The notes under the pieces: model-generated
What the model saw: the letters and a program-made list of their open reading frames with translations, nothing else
Databases searched by the model: none
What the model was told of the DNA's origin: nothing
Assembly (NCBI RefSeq): GCF_900112615.1
Contig: NZ_FOMK01000002.1
Span: forward strand, 558,001 to 622,000
Reading direction: 5' to 3'
From: Chitinophaga sp. CF118
GTDB taxonomy: Bacteria; Bacteroidota; Bacteroidia; Chitinophagales; Chitinophagaceae
Length of the DNA: 64,000 nt
Translations under genes and position numbers: made by a program
In this document: positions 34,385 through 43,703 of the stretch, one piece after another
How the letters are laid out: each line of letters starts with the position of its first letter
Numbering within the stretch: position 1 is the stretch's first letter

Positions 34385-36538
34385 TTTTGTCACTACCAGT
34401 TTCTTTGTAAAGGTTTTAGTTTTACCTGTTACCTTCAACACAAATACACCCGGTGTCAGTCCTTCAGCAGCAGTATCAATTGTCAAACTACGAGTAGCTT
34501 TTACACTTTTACGCAGGACTTCTTTTCCGTCACTGTTATAGAGGGACAATACCGCACTTTCATCAGGAAGGCTAACATTAAATGCACCTGCAGCAGGATT
34601 AGGGTATATCACCACATCCTTCTCCACATCGATGACATGCACAGCACTAAGTGCGGCAGCAGTAGTACATGCCACTGTACCACTAAACGCCATCTGTGTA
34701 TCTGTAAACTGGGTATAAGTCGAATTTACATCTACATTAGAAGCATCAGTAGCTCCTTTACCATCACATTCAGCACGGCCATTATTAGAATGAGGAAATT
34801 GCAGGTATGTACCATTGGTACTGCAACTACCTATTTCAGCATCACCTCCTACTACCACACTATTGCCGAAAGTAACTCCCCATTCCATGGCATTACCTTT
34901 TACTATGGCACTGCCGGATACAGTACAATTATTCAGAATAGCATTGTCCAGGATCTGTGCATTACCGGAGTAACTACCATTCCATACGTTTGCATTTCCT
35001 TTGATAACAACATTATTTGATACAGTAGCATTTTCTACCCATGCAGTACCTTCTATACGTGCAGTACCGGAGATGTTGGATGATCCCCGTACAATTGCGG
35101 AAGGGCCAACATATGCCGTAGAAGCAACGGTTGCAGTATTCGAAACCCATCCCCCACCATTTGAATGTACGTGTCCGTTAGTCTTGTAGGTTGACCTGAA
35201 AGTACTCTGATAACCTTCGGGTACGGCATTCGCAATACGGAGTTCATAAGGATACCTTTTGATCTTTGGCCATCCTGGCTCCCATACATAGGAAGTATGG
35301 GTAGTAGGTGCGCCCATTACCACCAGGTAAAGTTTCGTTTCATTGGTGTTCATCTGGAAACTGATCTGGCTTTCGTTTGCACTGTTTAAAGCGCCATAAC
35401 GGGAGATTGTTCCATCTGCATTTTCTGCTACGAAACCATACCGCCAGCCGGCAGTGGCATTCACTTCTGTGTGTCCTTTAAATTTCACAATTACATTCCG
35501 GGAACTGCAGGTGGTGTATAACGGTATGATGTTGTAGCCATAGTCCTGCGGGGCGAAAGCATCCGGCACTACATAACGGCCGGTTGTAGCGCTGATCTGA
35601 GTGAGCACGGTATGCATCCGCCAGATGTAATGAGGTTCCTGTGTTTTGAGACGGTCTCTTTCCGCACGCATGATACCGCCAAAACCATTAACGGGATAAT
35701 CGTAGGTAGCTTCCCGTTTGGCATATTCATAGGCGAAATCATCCAGTTGTGCTTGTGTCCATCCTTTCAGGCGACGATAAGTGATCAGCGGATGTTCATT
35801 TGCCAGTGACTCTTTCCACAGGCGGTTTACCATGCCTATACCTTCCAACTGCTGGATGGTATACAAGAGTTTAAATGTACCATAGTGGTGACGGGTAGAA
35901 CTGAAGTGAAACATTTCGGTACCAAACCAGCGGGGCAGATCATCTCCTGCAAAGCGGGGATACATTTGTGTACGCATGTAATTAGCATGTGCTTCCCAGA
36001 AAAATCCTGCGGGTTCATAGTTGATATAACCACCGCCGACGGTATTTTCCTGGATTGAGATCATACCCTGCAGGGAATGTGTGAGCTCATGACTGATTAC
36101 GCCTCCGTCCCTTGTTGCATTGGGATGTACCCACATAGCACCGATGGTATTGCCGTAGGTACCACCAAAAGCCCAGCCGGAAGGTCCGTTTGTTCCCCAG
36201 GTATCGTTCATTACAATAATGATCTTATACTTACCGAGATTTTTAGTCGCAGTATCTGAACAGAATTTTATTTCTTTTACAAACTTTGTATAGATCTTTT
36301 CCAGGGTATCACAAACAGATTGTGGGTTAAACCGCAGATTCGCATCTGAATAATTGGCAGGATCAGTACCTACTATATTTCCCCAGAATACAATAAAGTT
36401 GGCCGACTGGTAAGACTTACTGTAAGACCAGGTGTTTAATGGTGCCGAGGAAAATTCCGACGGAATGAATACCGTTTTCTGCGCGGTAATACTACCCGTT
36501 AGTAACAGGCATAGCAATAGCTGTAAACATGTTTTCAT
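34382..36538 (-). CDS. Secreted DUF6055-like HExxH protein with beta-helix and T9SS tail
   Basis: 718 residues. A signal peptide (cleaved after ITA, residue 19) is followed by a putative metallopeptidase-like domain (about 25-300) with His150-Glu-x-x-His154 (ISHELTHSLQ) and a downstream FFWEAHANY that could give a third ligand. A middle beta domain (about 310-450) leads to a run of hexapeptide-like repeats (about 465-580, SNISGTARIEGTAWVENATV, GNANVWNGSYSGNAQILDNA) that should form a left-handed beta-helix. The last 75 residues are a type IX sorting domain (VVIYPNPAAGAFNVS to KTFTKKLVVTK). It is therefore exported across both membranes. The enzyme activity and substrate are not established; proteolysis is inferred from the motif. 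Confidence 0.88.
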   Translation of the reverse strand: MKTCLQLLLCLLLTGSITAQKTVFIPSEFSSAPLNTWSYSKSYQSANFIVFWGNIVGTDPANYSDANLRFNPQSVCDTLEKIYTKFVKEIKFCSDTATKNLGKYKIIIVMNDTWGTNGPSGWAFGGTYGNTIGAMWVHPNATRDGGVISHELTHSLQGMISIQENTVGGGYINYEPAGFFWEAHANYMRTQMYPRFAGDDLPRWFGTEMFHFSSTRHHYGTFKLLYTIQQLEGIGMVNRLWKESLANEHPLITYRRLKGWTQAQLDDFAYEYAKREATYDYPVNGFGGIMRAERDRLKTQEPHYIWRMHTVLTQISATTGRYVVPDAFAPQDYGYNIIPLYTTCSSRNVIVKFKGHTEVNATAGWRYGFVAENADGTISRYGALNSANESQISFQMNTNETKLYLVVMGAPTTHTSYVWEPGWPKIKRYPYELRIANAVPEGYQSTFRSTYKTNGHVHSNGGGWVSNTATVASTAYVGPSAIVRGSSNISGTARIEGTAWVENATVSNNVVIKGNANVWNGSYSGNAQILDNAILNNCTVSGSAIVKGNAMEWGVTFGNSVVVGGDAEIGSCSTNGTYLQFPHSNNGRAECDGKGATDASNVDVNSTYTQFTDTQMAFSGTVACTTAAALSAVHVIDVEKDVVIYPNPAAGAFNVSLPDESAVLSLYNSDGKEVLRKSVKATRSLTIDTAAEGLTPGVFVLKVTGKTKTFTKKLVVTK

Positions 36539-36887
36539 AAGAGTGTGTTTTTTTTAAAGGTTTATTTTGAGATACAATAAAGGAATCGGGGAATACACGG
36601 GTTCTCACAATAAATGGTTCGCATATCTAAATTAGGTTAAAGCATTACTTAGTTAATGACAGATATTAACGGGTTTGGGCAGGATTTTAACCCGCCAGTT
36701 AAGCAGATACATTAAAATATAATACATACGTCAGATATAATACAATAACCGTATGTTAACTCTTTCTGCTAATCGTTTTATACTATTTTAACACGATTTA
36801 TATCCAAAAACTTCTAATTATCATGGTAAAACATTAAATTGTCCAAGTTGCCAAAATCATTCCCTAACTTATTTAAAAAAGAAGCTT
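36539..36887. other. Divergent promoter region, no gene
   Basis: 349 AT-rich bases between the divergent secreted protein and ATP-grasp genes. An interrupted inverted repeat (TTAACGGGTT near 36667 and AACCCGCCAGTTAA near 36690) is the only structure seen. No ORF is supported. Confidence 0.5.
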
Positions 36888-38333
36888 ATGGACAGGCTTA
36901 AATTATTAGATCAATACAACAGTGCAGCTGATATATGGGATGAAATGTATGATAAGCAACAGATACGGGATCATTACAGCAAAGTTTTCACCTCGCTGGA
37001 GCAGTTTGATGTATCTGCCTTACAGCAGAAGGACCGCCTGGCAGGAGAACTGTTCATGAACCAGGGGATCACCTTTACCGTATACAGTGACGATGCGGGT
37101 ATTGAACGCATCTTCCCTTTCGACATTATTCCCCGTATTATTACCAGTAAGGAATGGGAACATATTGAACTGGGTATCAAACAGCGGCTGAAGGCTCTGA
37201 ACATGTTCCTCAAGGATATCTACAATGAACAGCAGATCCTGAAAGACAAGGTAGTTCCTGCATCACTGATAGCTTCCTGTCCGCATTACACCAGGGATGT
37301 ATTCGGTATTAAAGTACCGCATGATATTTATGTGCACATTTCCGGAATAGACCTGATCCGTGGGGAAGACGGGGAATTCTATGTACTGGAAGATAACCTG
37401 CGCACCCCTTCGGGCGTGAGTTATATGCTGGAGAACAGGGAGGTGACTAAACGCATTTTCCCGGAGCTGCTGGCAGCCAATCACGTAAGAAGGGTCAGCA
37501 ACTATCCGCTGCTGCTGCATGAAATACTACTGCAGATGGCCCCTACCCAGTTGTCTAACCCCACGGTGGTATTACTTACCCCGGGTATTTATAACTCTGC
37601 TTATTACGAACATACCTTCCTGGCCCGGCAAATGGGGATTACCCTGGTAGAAGGACGTGACCTTGTGGTAGACCATCATAAAGTATATATGAAAACTACT
37701 GATGGTTTGGAACAGGTACATGTTATTTACAGGCGTATAGATGATGAATTCCTGGATCCCCTGCAGTTCCGTCCGGACAGTGCATTGGGTGTACCCGGAT
37801 TAATGAGTGCTTACCGCAAAGGAAATGTGGCCATAGTAAATGCAATGGGCAATGGTGTGGCAGATGATAAAGCCGTATATGCGTATGTACCGGCCATGAT
37901 TAAATATTACCTGAATGAAGAACCGATCCTTCCCAATGTACCCACTTACGAACTGAATGAACCGGAAGTAAGGAAGTATGTATTTGATAATATTCAGAAG
38001 ATGGTTATCAAGCAAACGAATCAATCCGGGGGATATGGGATGATTATGGGAAATAAGGTGAGTACGGAAGATTGGGAAAAGGCTAAAGTTGCGATTGAAG
38101 CAGATCCTCGCAGTTTTATTGCCCAGCCAATCATCAAATTATCGACCGTACCTTGTTTTATTGATGGAACTTTCCAGGCCCGGCATGTAGATTTACGTCC
38201 ATATGCGCTCTGTGGCCCTCAAGGGGTACAGATTGTTCCGGGCGGGCTAACCCGTGTTGCCTTACGGAAAGATTCACTTATTGTTAATTCATCACAGGGT
38301 GGTGGCAGCAAAGACACCTGGGTAATAGATTGA
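36888..38333 (+). CDS. Circularly permuted ATP-grasp type 2 protein
   Basis: 481 residues, full length for the DUF404/407/408-type circularly permuted ATP-grasp family. Signatures include FPFDIIPRIITSKEWEHIE, VHISGIDLIRGEDGEFYVLEDNLRTPSGVSYMLENR, IYRRIDDEFLDPLQFRPDS, and KQTNQSGGYGMIMG with SFIAQPIIKLSTVPC and HVDLRPYALCG near the end. The fold implies ATP-dependent carboxylate-amine ligation, but substrates for the family remain unknown. It is the first gene of a three-gene operon with alpha-E (21-base gap) and transglutaminase-like proteins, a widely conserved trio thought to make or modify a peptide-like product. Confidence 0.94.
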   Translation: MDRLKLLDQYNSAADIWDEMYDKQQIRDHYSKVFTSLEQFDVSALQQKDRLAGELFMNQGITFTVYSDDAGIERIFPFDIIPRIITSKEWEHIELGIKQRLKALNMFLKDIYNEQQILKDKVVPASLIASCPHYTRDVFGIKVPHDIYVHISGIDLIRGEDGEFYVLEDNLRTPSGVSYMLENREVTKRIFPELLAANHVRRVSNYPLLLHEILLQMAPTQLSNPTVVLLTPGIYNSAYYEHTFLARQMGITLVEGRDLVVDHHKVYMKTTDGLEQVHVIYRRIDDEFLDPLQFRPDSALGVPGLMSAYRKGNVAIVNAMGNGVADDKAVYAYVPAMIKYYLNEEPILPNVPTYELNEPEVRKYVFDNIQKMVIKQTNQSGGYGMIMGNKVSTEDWEKAKVAIEADPRSFIAQPIIKLSTVPCFIDGTFQARHVDLRPYALCGPQGVQIVPGGLTRVALRKDSLIVNSSQGGGSKDTWVID

Positions 38334-38354
38334 TCAACCAAACAGACACTTTTC

Positions 38355-39296
38355 ATGCTAAGTAGGATTGCTGATTCACTTTTCTGGCTGGCCCGCTATA
38401 TGGAACGGGCAGAAGGATTACTAAGAGTAACTTCCACACATTATATACTATCTCTGGATAAAGACGTTAACGGTCCCCTTACATGGAAACCGGTGCTGGA
38501 AACATTTACCAGCTGTACAGATCCAGAGATGGACGCTATTGCACACAGTACCGGGGATGCACTTAAAAAGCTGCTCACGGACAGCTCCAACAGCAACTCT
38601 TTAAAGGTGATCATCACCAAAGCCAGGGAAAATGCCCGTGGTATCCAGGATTATATTACCAAAGAAGTATGGGAGGAAGTGAATTCCTTCTATCACCTGA
38701 TTCATCAGCCATCACTGGATAAACGCCTCTCTAATTATGAAGCGGCGGATATCCTGGACCTCTTTACCCGGCATAGTGTATTATATACCGGGATCACTGA
38801 TATCACAATGGCAAGAGGGATTGGCTGGGGATTTATGAACCTGGGTAAATATATAGAGCGTTGCCTGGAAACAATTGTACTTACTAATAAACAATACCAG
38901 CGGATAAATTACAGGATGGATGAGATCAAGGATATCATGCTGTGGCGTCATCTCCTGATGTCTTTATCCGGTTATGAACTGCATTTAAAGACTTACCGCT
39001 CTTCTCTTTACAACCACGATGTATTGCATCAGGTATCTTTTAATGAGGATTTCCCGCATTCCATAGTATATTCAATGGGACGTATAGACCGTCATCTGCA
39101 GGATGTAACGCGTAAAAATGCTTCTGATGATATTGCGGCACTGATGCGATGTTTTGGCCGGCTTTACAGCAAGGTTAAAAACACAGACCTGGATGTATTG
39201 AATAATGATAATCTGCAGCAATACCTGGAAGATTTACGGAACGACCTGCTGTATTTTACCACCTTATTAAGTCAAAAATTTTTCTCTTACGCATAA
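38355..39296 (+). CDS. Alpha-E domain-containing protein
   Basis: 313 residues, almost entirely helical, with the family N terminus MLSRIADSLFWLARYMERAEGLLRV and internal ARENARGIQDYITKEVWEEVN and WGFMNLGKYIERCLETI. The alpha-E family has no known enzymatic activity and is nearly always encoded next to the permuted ATP-grasp protein, as here. It starts 21 bases after that gene and ends 11 bases before the transglutaminase-like gene. It is probably a scaffold or substrate-binding partner in the same cytoplasmic complex. Confidence 0.94.
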   Translation: MLSRIADSLFWLARYMERAEGLLRVTSTHYILSLDKDVNGPLTWKPVLETFTSCTDPEMDAIAHSTGDALKKLLTDSSNSNSLKVIITKARENARGIQDYITKEVWEEVNSFYHLIHQPSLDKRLSNYEAADILDLFTRHSVLYTGITDITMARGIGWGFMNLGKYIERCLETIVLTNKQYQRINYRMDEIKDIMLWRHLLMSLSGYELHLKTYRSSLYNHDVLHQVSFNEDFPHSIVYSMGRIDRHLQDVTRKNASDDIAALMRCFGRLYSKVKNTDLDVLNNDNLQQYLEDLRNDLLYFTTLLSQKFFSYA

Positions 39297-39307
39297 GCTC
39301 TTGCCAT

Positions 39308-40246
39308 ATGCCCATTTTCAGAATACATCATATTACCAAATACGAATACGACAGGCCAGTTAAGGAAAGTGTAAATGAAATAAAGATATTTCCCTATCAG
39401 TGTCCTGAACAGGAAATATTGCAGCACGACCTGCTCATTACCACTCATCCGGATGTACAGGTATTTACAGACTATTGGGGAAACAAAACAGGAGAGTTCA
39501 ATCTTCTGTCGCCTCATAAGGCCCTGACGATCGAAAGCAAACTGCTGGTGCGTACCATCGCTCCTACTCAATTGCAGATCAACTTTCACACTGGCTTTGA
39601 GCAGCTGAAAGTTGAAATAGCAGATCAGCTGAAAATGATCGAACTGTCAAGACCGGATTTGATCAGGACACAAGATGTGATCAATAATATCCTGACGGTG
39701 ATTGCTCAGCCAGATAAAAGCATTGCAGCTATCACAGAACATTGCAGTGAATATATTTTTAAGAACTTCAAATACATAAAAGGGATCACCAATATCGAAA
39801 CAACGGTAGACGAGATCCTGCAACACCGTGCGGGCGTATGCCAGGATTTTGCTCATCTGATGCTGCATATTCTGCGTTCCTCTCATATTCCCTGCCGTTA
39901 CGTGAGTGGGTATATTTGTCCGAATAAAGATGGTATGCGCGGTGAAGGTGCTACCCATGCGTGGGTAGAAGTGTTTATCCCTGGTTATGGCTGGGCAGGT
40001 ATTGATCCAACCAATAATGTATGGGTAACAAATAAACACGTGAAGTTATCCGTTGGCAGGCATTTCCGCGATTGCAGCCCGGTGAAGGGAAGTTTCAAAG
40101 GACCCGCCAGACAAACGCTTTCTGTGTTCGTAGCTGTAGGATATGAAGATGGAAATGTGTTTGAAGAAATGAATAATGTGCATCTGCATAAAGAAAGTGA
40201 GGAAGATCCGGAAGAAACAGAAGGAAGTTTTGCAGGGCAACAGTAA
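39308..40246 (+). CDS. Transglutaminase-like cysteine peptidase family protein
   Basis: 312 residues: an N-terminal beta domain of bacterial transglutaminase-like proteins (about 1-90, FRIHHITKYEYDRPV) and the papain-like core with a catalytic triad Cys178 (RAGVCQDFAH), His217 (GATHAWVEVF) and Asp233 (GIDPTNN). The acidic C-terminal tail (SEEDPEETEGSF) is not conserved in type. It has no signal peptide, so it is cytoplasmic. In this trio the enzyme is expected to cleave or transfer an amide bond in a peptide formed by the ATP-grasp ligase. Two duplicated terminators follow the gene. Confidence 0.94.
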   Translation: MPIFRIHHITKYEYDRPVKESVNEIKIFPYQCPEQEILQHDLLITTHPDVQVFTDYWGNKTGEFNLLSPHKALTIESKLLVRTIAPTQLQINFHTGFEQLKVEIADQLKMIELSRPDLIRTQDVINNILTVIAQPDKSIAAITEHCSEYIFKNFKYIKGITNIETTVDEILQHRAGVCQDFAHLMLHILRSSHIPCRYVSGYICPNKDGMRGEGATHAWVEVFIPGYGWAGIDPTNNVWVTNKHVKLSVGRHFRDCSPVKGSFKGPARQTLSVFVAVGYEDGNVFEEMNNVHLHKESEEDPEETEGSFAGQQ

Positions 40247-40269
40247 TGTTATGTTTATACTTAGTTTTT

Positions 40270-40306
40270 AACCGGCTTTATTCTTGTAATAAAGCCGGTT
40301 TTTTAT
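40270..40306 (+). terminator. Intrinsic terminator, copy 1
   Basis: AACCGGCTTTATT pairs perfectly with AATAAAGCCGGTT around the loop CTTGT and is followed by TTTTTATT. It lies 23 bases after the transglutaminase-like gene and ends the trio operon. Confidence 0.88.
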
Positions 40307-40327
40307 TGATCATGAATATTAGTTTTT

Positions 40328-40362
40328 AACTGGCTTTGTTCTTGTAATAAAGCTGGTTTTTA
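40328..40362 (+). terminator. Intrinsic terminator, copy 2
   Basis: Diverged copy of the preceding terminator with AACTGGCTTTGTT and AATAAAGCTGGTT. Three pairs are G-U in RNA and the T-run is kept. It probably acts as a backup terminator. Confidence 0.75.
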
Positions 40363-40375
40363 TTGATTGTTATTG

Positions 40376-40630
40376 ATTATAAATACACTGCGTCTGCCTG
40401 TTTTGTTTCCTGATTTAGCTTTGGAATATGATTATAGATTTGATCTTTATTATGCTTCACCGGGTCATCACGGTATACAAGGTGTATTTAGAATCAATAA
40501 CAATCCCCACTTTATCAGCAGTTCCATAAACTTTACATTTAACCCGCTATTAGAAGTTGGTCTTTGAAATCACAAAGTATATAACTAGTGTCCTATCCTG
40601 ATATCTTCATTAACCAGCCAGCTAATAGTA
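40376..40630. other. Intergenic stretch with a doubtful ORF
   Basis: An open frame from TTG at 40367 to the stop at 40567 gives 66 residues with alternating, barrel-like character (DYRFDLYYASPGHHGIQGVFRI). It lacks an ATG, a signal peptide and a recognisable family. It may be the end of a decayed membrane-protein gene; I do not call it as a gene. The rest, up to the permease stop codon, holds nothing I can support. Confidence 0.4.
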
Positions 40631-42037
40631 TTAAGCTGTTGGTTTCTGTCTCCATACAAAATAATATACCGGGATACCGAGCAATACAATGCCTAATCCG
40701 GGCCAGGTATACAGAGGTTTATAAACCAGCAATGCCATGCAGATTATTGTTGCTGCAATAATATATAATAATGGTAAAAAAGGATAACCGAAAGCTTTGT
40801 AAGGACGAGGTAAATCAGGCCGTTTACGGCGCAGACGAAAAATTCCGGCAATCGTCAGGATATAAAAAATGAGTACAACGAAAATCACATAATCGAGCAG
40901 CTGATTGTACTTTCCACTCAGACATAATACAGATGCCCATATACACTGAATCCACAACGCTTTTCCGGGAACTGCATTCTTATTCAGTTCACCAAGCTTT
41001 TTAAAGAACAGGCCATCCTGTGCCATGGTATAACATACTCTTGCTCCTGAAAGAATGAGACCATTGTTACAACCAAAAGTGGAAACCATTAACAATCCCG
41101 CAATAATATATGTACCGTTGGGACCGAAGATCCTGATAGCAGCAGCTACTCCTACCCTGTCGTTTTCAGCAAAGGCTATTCCGTTCATGGGAAGGATACT
41201 GATATATACCAGGTTCGTAGCCACATAGATAACAGTTACCAATAAGGTGCCCAGGAAAAGACTGCGTCCGATATTACGTTCCGGATTTTTGATCTCACCT
41301 GCGATGAAGGTTACATTGTTCCAGGAATCACTGCTAAATAAACTACCCACCATACTGCCTGCAATAGCACCCAATACTGCAAATCCGGCATATGGCAGTA
41401 GTTGTCCCGGTTCCATTTTCTGCAAAGTAAAACCGGTTTGCCAGTTAGCATCCCAGATACTTTTATCTGCCGCAAATAAACCAAAGATAATGAGCGCGAG
41501 CAGTGCTGCTATCTTTGCCAGTGTAAAGCAGGTTTGAATAAGTTTACCTTCTTTTACGCCGAGAGTGTTAATGAATGTGAGCAGAACGATGAGCAGGATG
41601 GCGGTGAGCTGTGCAGCAGAGATCTGTATCCAGCCGAGGTCTGCCAGAATATTTTTCTCGCTGAGTACCGGGAAGATGTACGCGGAGAATTTAGCAAAGG
41701 CCACTCCCACTGCAGCGATAGAACCCGCCTGGATAACTGTGAAAAAGCTCCAGCCAAACAGGAAACCTGTTAAGCGGTTGAATGCTTCTTTAAGGTATAC
41801 GTATTGTCCGCCTGCCTGGGGGAACATACCACTAAGTTCACCGTAACTAAGTGCAGCCGTCAGCGTAAGTACGCCGGTGATGATCCAGATGAGGATCAGC
41901 CAGCCCGCAGAACCTACATTGCGGGTAATATCGGCACTAACAAGGAATATACCCGAGCCTATCATGGAGCCCGCTACTATCATGGTAGCGTCGAGCAGTC
42001 CGAATGATCGGCGAAAAGATTTTGGTTGGTCTGACAT
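40631..42037 (-). CDS. APC superfamily amino acid permease
   Basis: 468 residues with about 12 membrane helices. The first helix region has the APC glycine-rich motif (GSMIGSGIFLVSADITR), and helix 6-8 regions include LYISILPMNG and MVSTFGCNNGLILSGARVCYTMAQDGLFF, typical of the amino acid transporter (LAT-like/AAT) branch. It is an inner-membrane proton- or exchange-coupled amino acid importer. It is the next gene on the same strand after the hydroxyproline aldehyde dehydrogenase, though a hairpin terminator at 42136 lies between them. Uptake of hydroxyproline or proline is plausible from context only. Confidence 0.93.
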   Translation of the reverse strand: MSDQPKSFRRSFGLLDATMIVAGSMIGSGIFLVSADITRNVGSAGWLILIWIITGVLTLTAALSYGELSGMFPQAGGQYVYLKEAFNRLTGFLFGWSFFTVIQAGSIAAVGVAFAKFSAYIFPVLSEKNILADLGWIQISAAQLTAILLIVLLTFINTLGVKEGKLIQTCFTLAKIAALLALIIFGLFAADKSIWDANWQTGFTLQKMEPGQLLPYAGFAVLGAIAGSMVGSLFSSDSWNNVTFIAGEIKNPERNIGRSLFLGTLLVTVIYVATNLVYISILPMNGIAFAENDRVGVAAAIRIFGPNGTYIIAGLLMVSTFGCNNGLILSGARVCYTMAQDGLFFKKLGELNKNAVPGKALWIQCIWASVLCLSGKYNQLLDYVIFVVLIFYILTIAGIFRLRRKRPDLPRPYKAFGYPFLPLLYIIAATIICMALLVYKPLYTWPGLGIVLLGIPVYYFVWRQKPTA

Positions 42038-42135
42038 AAGCCGAAGTCTTTTGATTGAGGTTGTATTAAAATAAATGAAGCCCCCTAAAAATCGTTTTAA
42101 CGATCAAGGCTCTCCATCAGGTATCCGAATAAAAC

Positions 42136-42165
42136 GAGGTTGTACCTCACTTTTGATACAACCTC
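42136..42165 (-). terminator. Terminator after the aldehyde dehydrogenase
   Basis: GAGGTTGTA and TACAACCTC form a 9-bp stem with a 12-base loop. On the minus strand it is followed by GTTTTATT. It would separate the dehydrogenase transcript from the permease gene. Confidence 0.65.
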
Positions 42166-42228
42166 CTGTTTTGACTATAATACATTAGCTCTGTAAATAC
42201 CTTTATCTGCTAAAGCGGGTAGCCCTCT

Positions 42229-43677
42229 TTATCTGCTAAACTGGTTATCTACCATTCTCCATATCCCCTGTGGATTATCTTTTTTCAATGCATCCGGCAG
42301 CAGGCTATCTGGAAAATTCTGGAAACATACCGGGCGTACCCAACGTTTGATAGCACTTGTGCCAACTGACGTAAAACGCTGATCGGATGTAGCCGGGAAA
42401 GGTCCGCCATGCACCATTGCAGAGCAGACCTCCACACCGGTAGGTGGTTGGTTTAATATGATACGACCAGCCAACGTGGATTGTAATGCAATCACATCCT
42501 GCCATTGAGCAGTATCTGTTTCAGTGCCGATAACGGTTGTAGTCAGTTGTCCTTTCAGGCTTTTCAGTACGGCTATCAGTTCCGCTTTATCCTTACAGGT
42601 TACTACCAGGGAATAAGGACCAAATAGTTCTTCTTTAAGTACCTGATTCGCCAGGAATGCAGTACCCGTTGAACGAACGAGCGCAGGCCATGCCTCTTCA
42701 CCTACCGGTTTTTCTGTTTCACCGACCAGTGTAACTGCCTCCTGAGATAGCATATGTGCCCTGCCTTTTACATAGGCCTGCTGAATACCTGTGTGCAGCA
42801 TTTTTTGCGGTACACTCGAAGCGATAGCAGCACCCAGCAGGTGCAGGAAGTTTTCCAGCGCCTCACTTTCCAGCGCAATCAGCAATCCCGGGTTGGTACA
42901 GAATTGTCCCATACCCAAAGTGATGGAAGCTGCGAAGGTCTGTGCCAGTTGAGGAGCCTGGGATTTTAATGCATCCGGGAAGAATACCACCGGATTAATG
43001 CTGCTCATTTCAGCAAATACCGGGATAGGTGTTTCACGTTGAGATGCATATCCCATCAGTGCTTTACCACCTTGCAAAGATCCCGTAAAACCAACGCCTG
43101 TAGTTAATGGATGCAAAACCAGCTCTTTACCTAATGTTATGCCCGCGTCCGCAACATGCTGCACAGTAAACTCAGGCATATTGGTTTTGGAAATAGCTTG
43201 TTGCATAGCAGTAAATGCCAATAGAGAAGTACGCGGATGAGCAGGATGTCCCTTTATCACAACGGTAGCACCGGCTGCCAGTACACTGGCGGTATCACCA
43301 CCTGCCGTTGAAAAAGCAAAAGGGAAATTGCTTGCACCGAATACGACCACTGGTCCTACCGGGAGCAGCATTCTGCGGATATCCGGTTTTGCAGGTGTAC
43401 TATCCGGCTTAGCCGTATCGATCACTGCATCTACCCAGCTTCCTTCTTTGATAAGATTTGCAAACAGTTGTAACTGGGTAGTAGTACGGGTAATTTCTCC
43501 GTTTAACCGGGCAGCAGGTAAATTGGTTTCTTCACCTGCTGTTTGTACTAAGATCTCTCTTTGTTTTTCTATCTCTGCCGCAATCGCCTCCAGGAAAGCT
43601 GCCCGTTGAGCAGGTTTTACCTGTTTGTACGCTTCAAAAGCGGACGCTGATTGCTGCATGATCTGATCTATCTGCAT
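42229..43677 (-). CDS. NADP-dependent aldehyde dehydrogenase, probable 2,5-dioxopentanoate (alpha-ketoglutarate semialdehyde) dehydrogenase
   Basis: 482 residues. Catalytic residues are visible: Asn117 (FGASNFPFAFS), Glu223 (FAEMSSINPV) and nucleophile Cys260 (GMGQFCTNPG). The SNFPFAFSTAGGDTASVLAAG signature and the length match the type III alpha-ketoglutarate semialdehyde dehydrogenases that finish hydroxyproline and sugar-acid catabolism, giving 2-oxoglutarate. It is encoded after the deaminase gene on the same strand, separated by an 87-bp tandem duplication. A 14-base direct repeat (TTTATCTGCTAAA-like) straddles its 3' end. Together with the epimerase, dehydrogenase and deaminase it completes the route to the TCA cycle. 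Confidence 0.92.
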   Translation of the reverse strand: MQIDQIMQQSASAFEAYKQVKPAQRAAFLEAIAAEIEKQREILVQTAGEETNLPAARLNGEITRTTTQLQLFANLIKEGSWVDAVIDTAKPDSTPAKPDIRRMLLPVGPVVVFGASNFPFAFSTAGGDTASVLAAGATVVIKGHPAHPRTSLLAFTAMQQAISKTNMPEFTVQHVADAGITLGKELVLHPLTTGVGFTGSLQGGKALMGYASQRETPIPVFAEMSSINPVVFFPDALKSQAPQLAQTFAASITLGMGQFCTNPGLLIALESEALENFLHLLGAAIASSVPQKMLHTGIQQAYVKGRAHMLSQEAVTLVGETEKPVGEEAWPALVRSTGTAFLANQVLKEELFGPYSLVVTCKDKAELIAVLKSLKGQLTTTVIGTETDTAQWQDVIALQSTLAGRIILNQPPTGVEVCSAMVHGGPFPATSDQRFTSVGTSAIKRWVRPVCFQNFPDSLLPDALKKDNPQGIWRMVDNQFSR

Positions 43678-43703
43678 GTAACGATTATTTTTTAAAGAAA
43701 GAT

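Larger units (their letters stand above)
40261..40375 (+). repeat. Tandemly duplicated terminator (58-bp period)
   Basis: TTAGTTTTTAACCGGCTT at 40261 and TTAGTTTTTAACTGGCTT at 40319 begin two copies of a 58-base segment. Each copy contains a 13-bp stem with loop CTTGT and a T-run. Where the second copy has diverged the changes convert pairs into G-U wobbles, so the RNA stem is kept. Confidence 0.88.

Noticed and set aside
40367..40567. 66-codon ORF starting TTG
   Set aside because: No ATG, leader or known family; it begins inside the second terminator copy. Possibly a remnant, not called as a gene.
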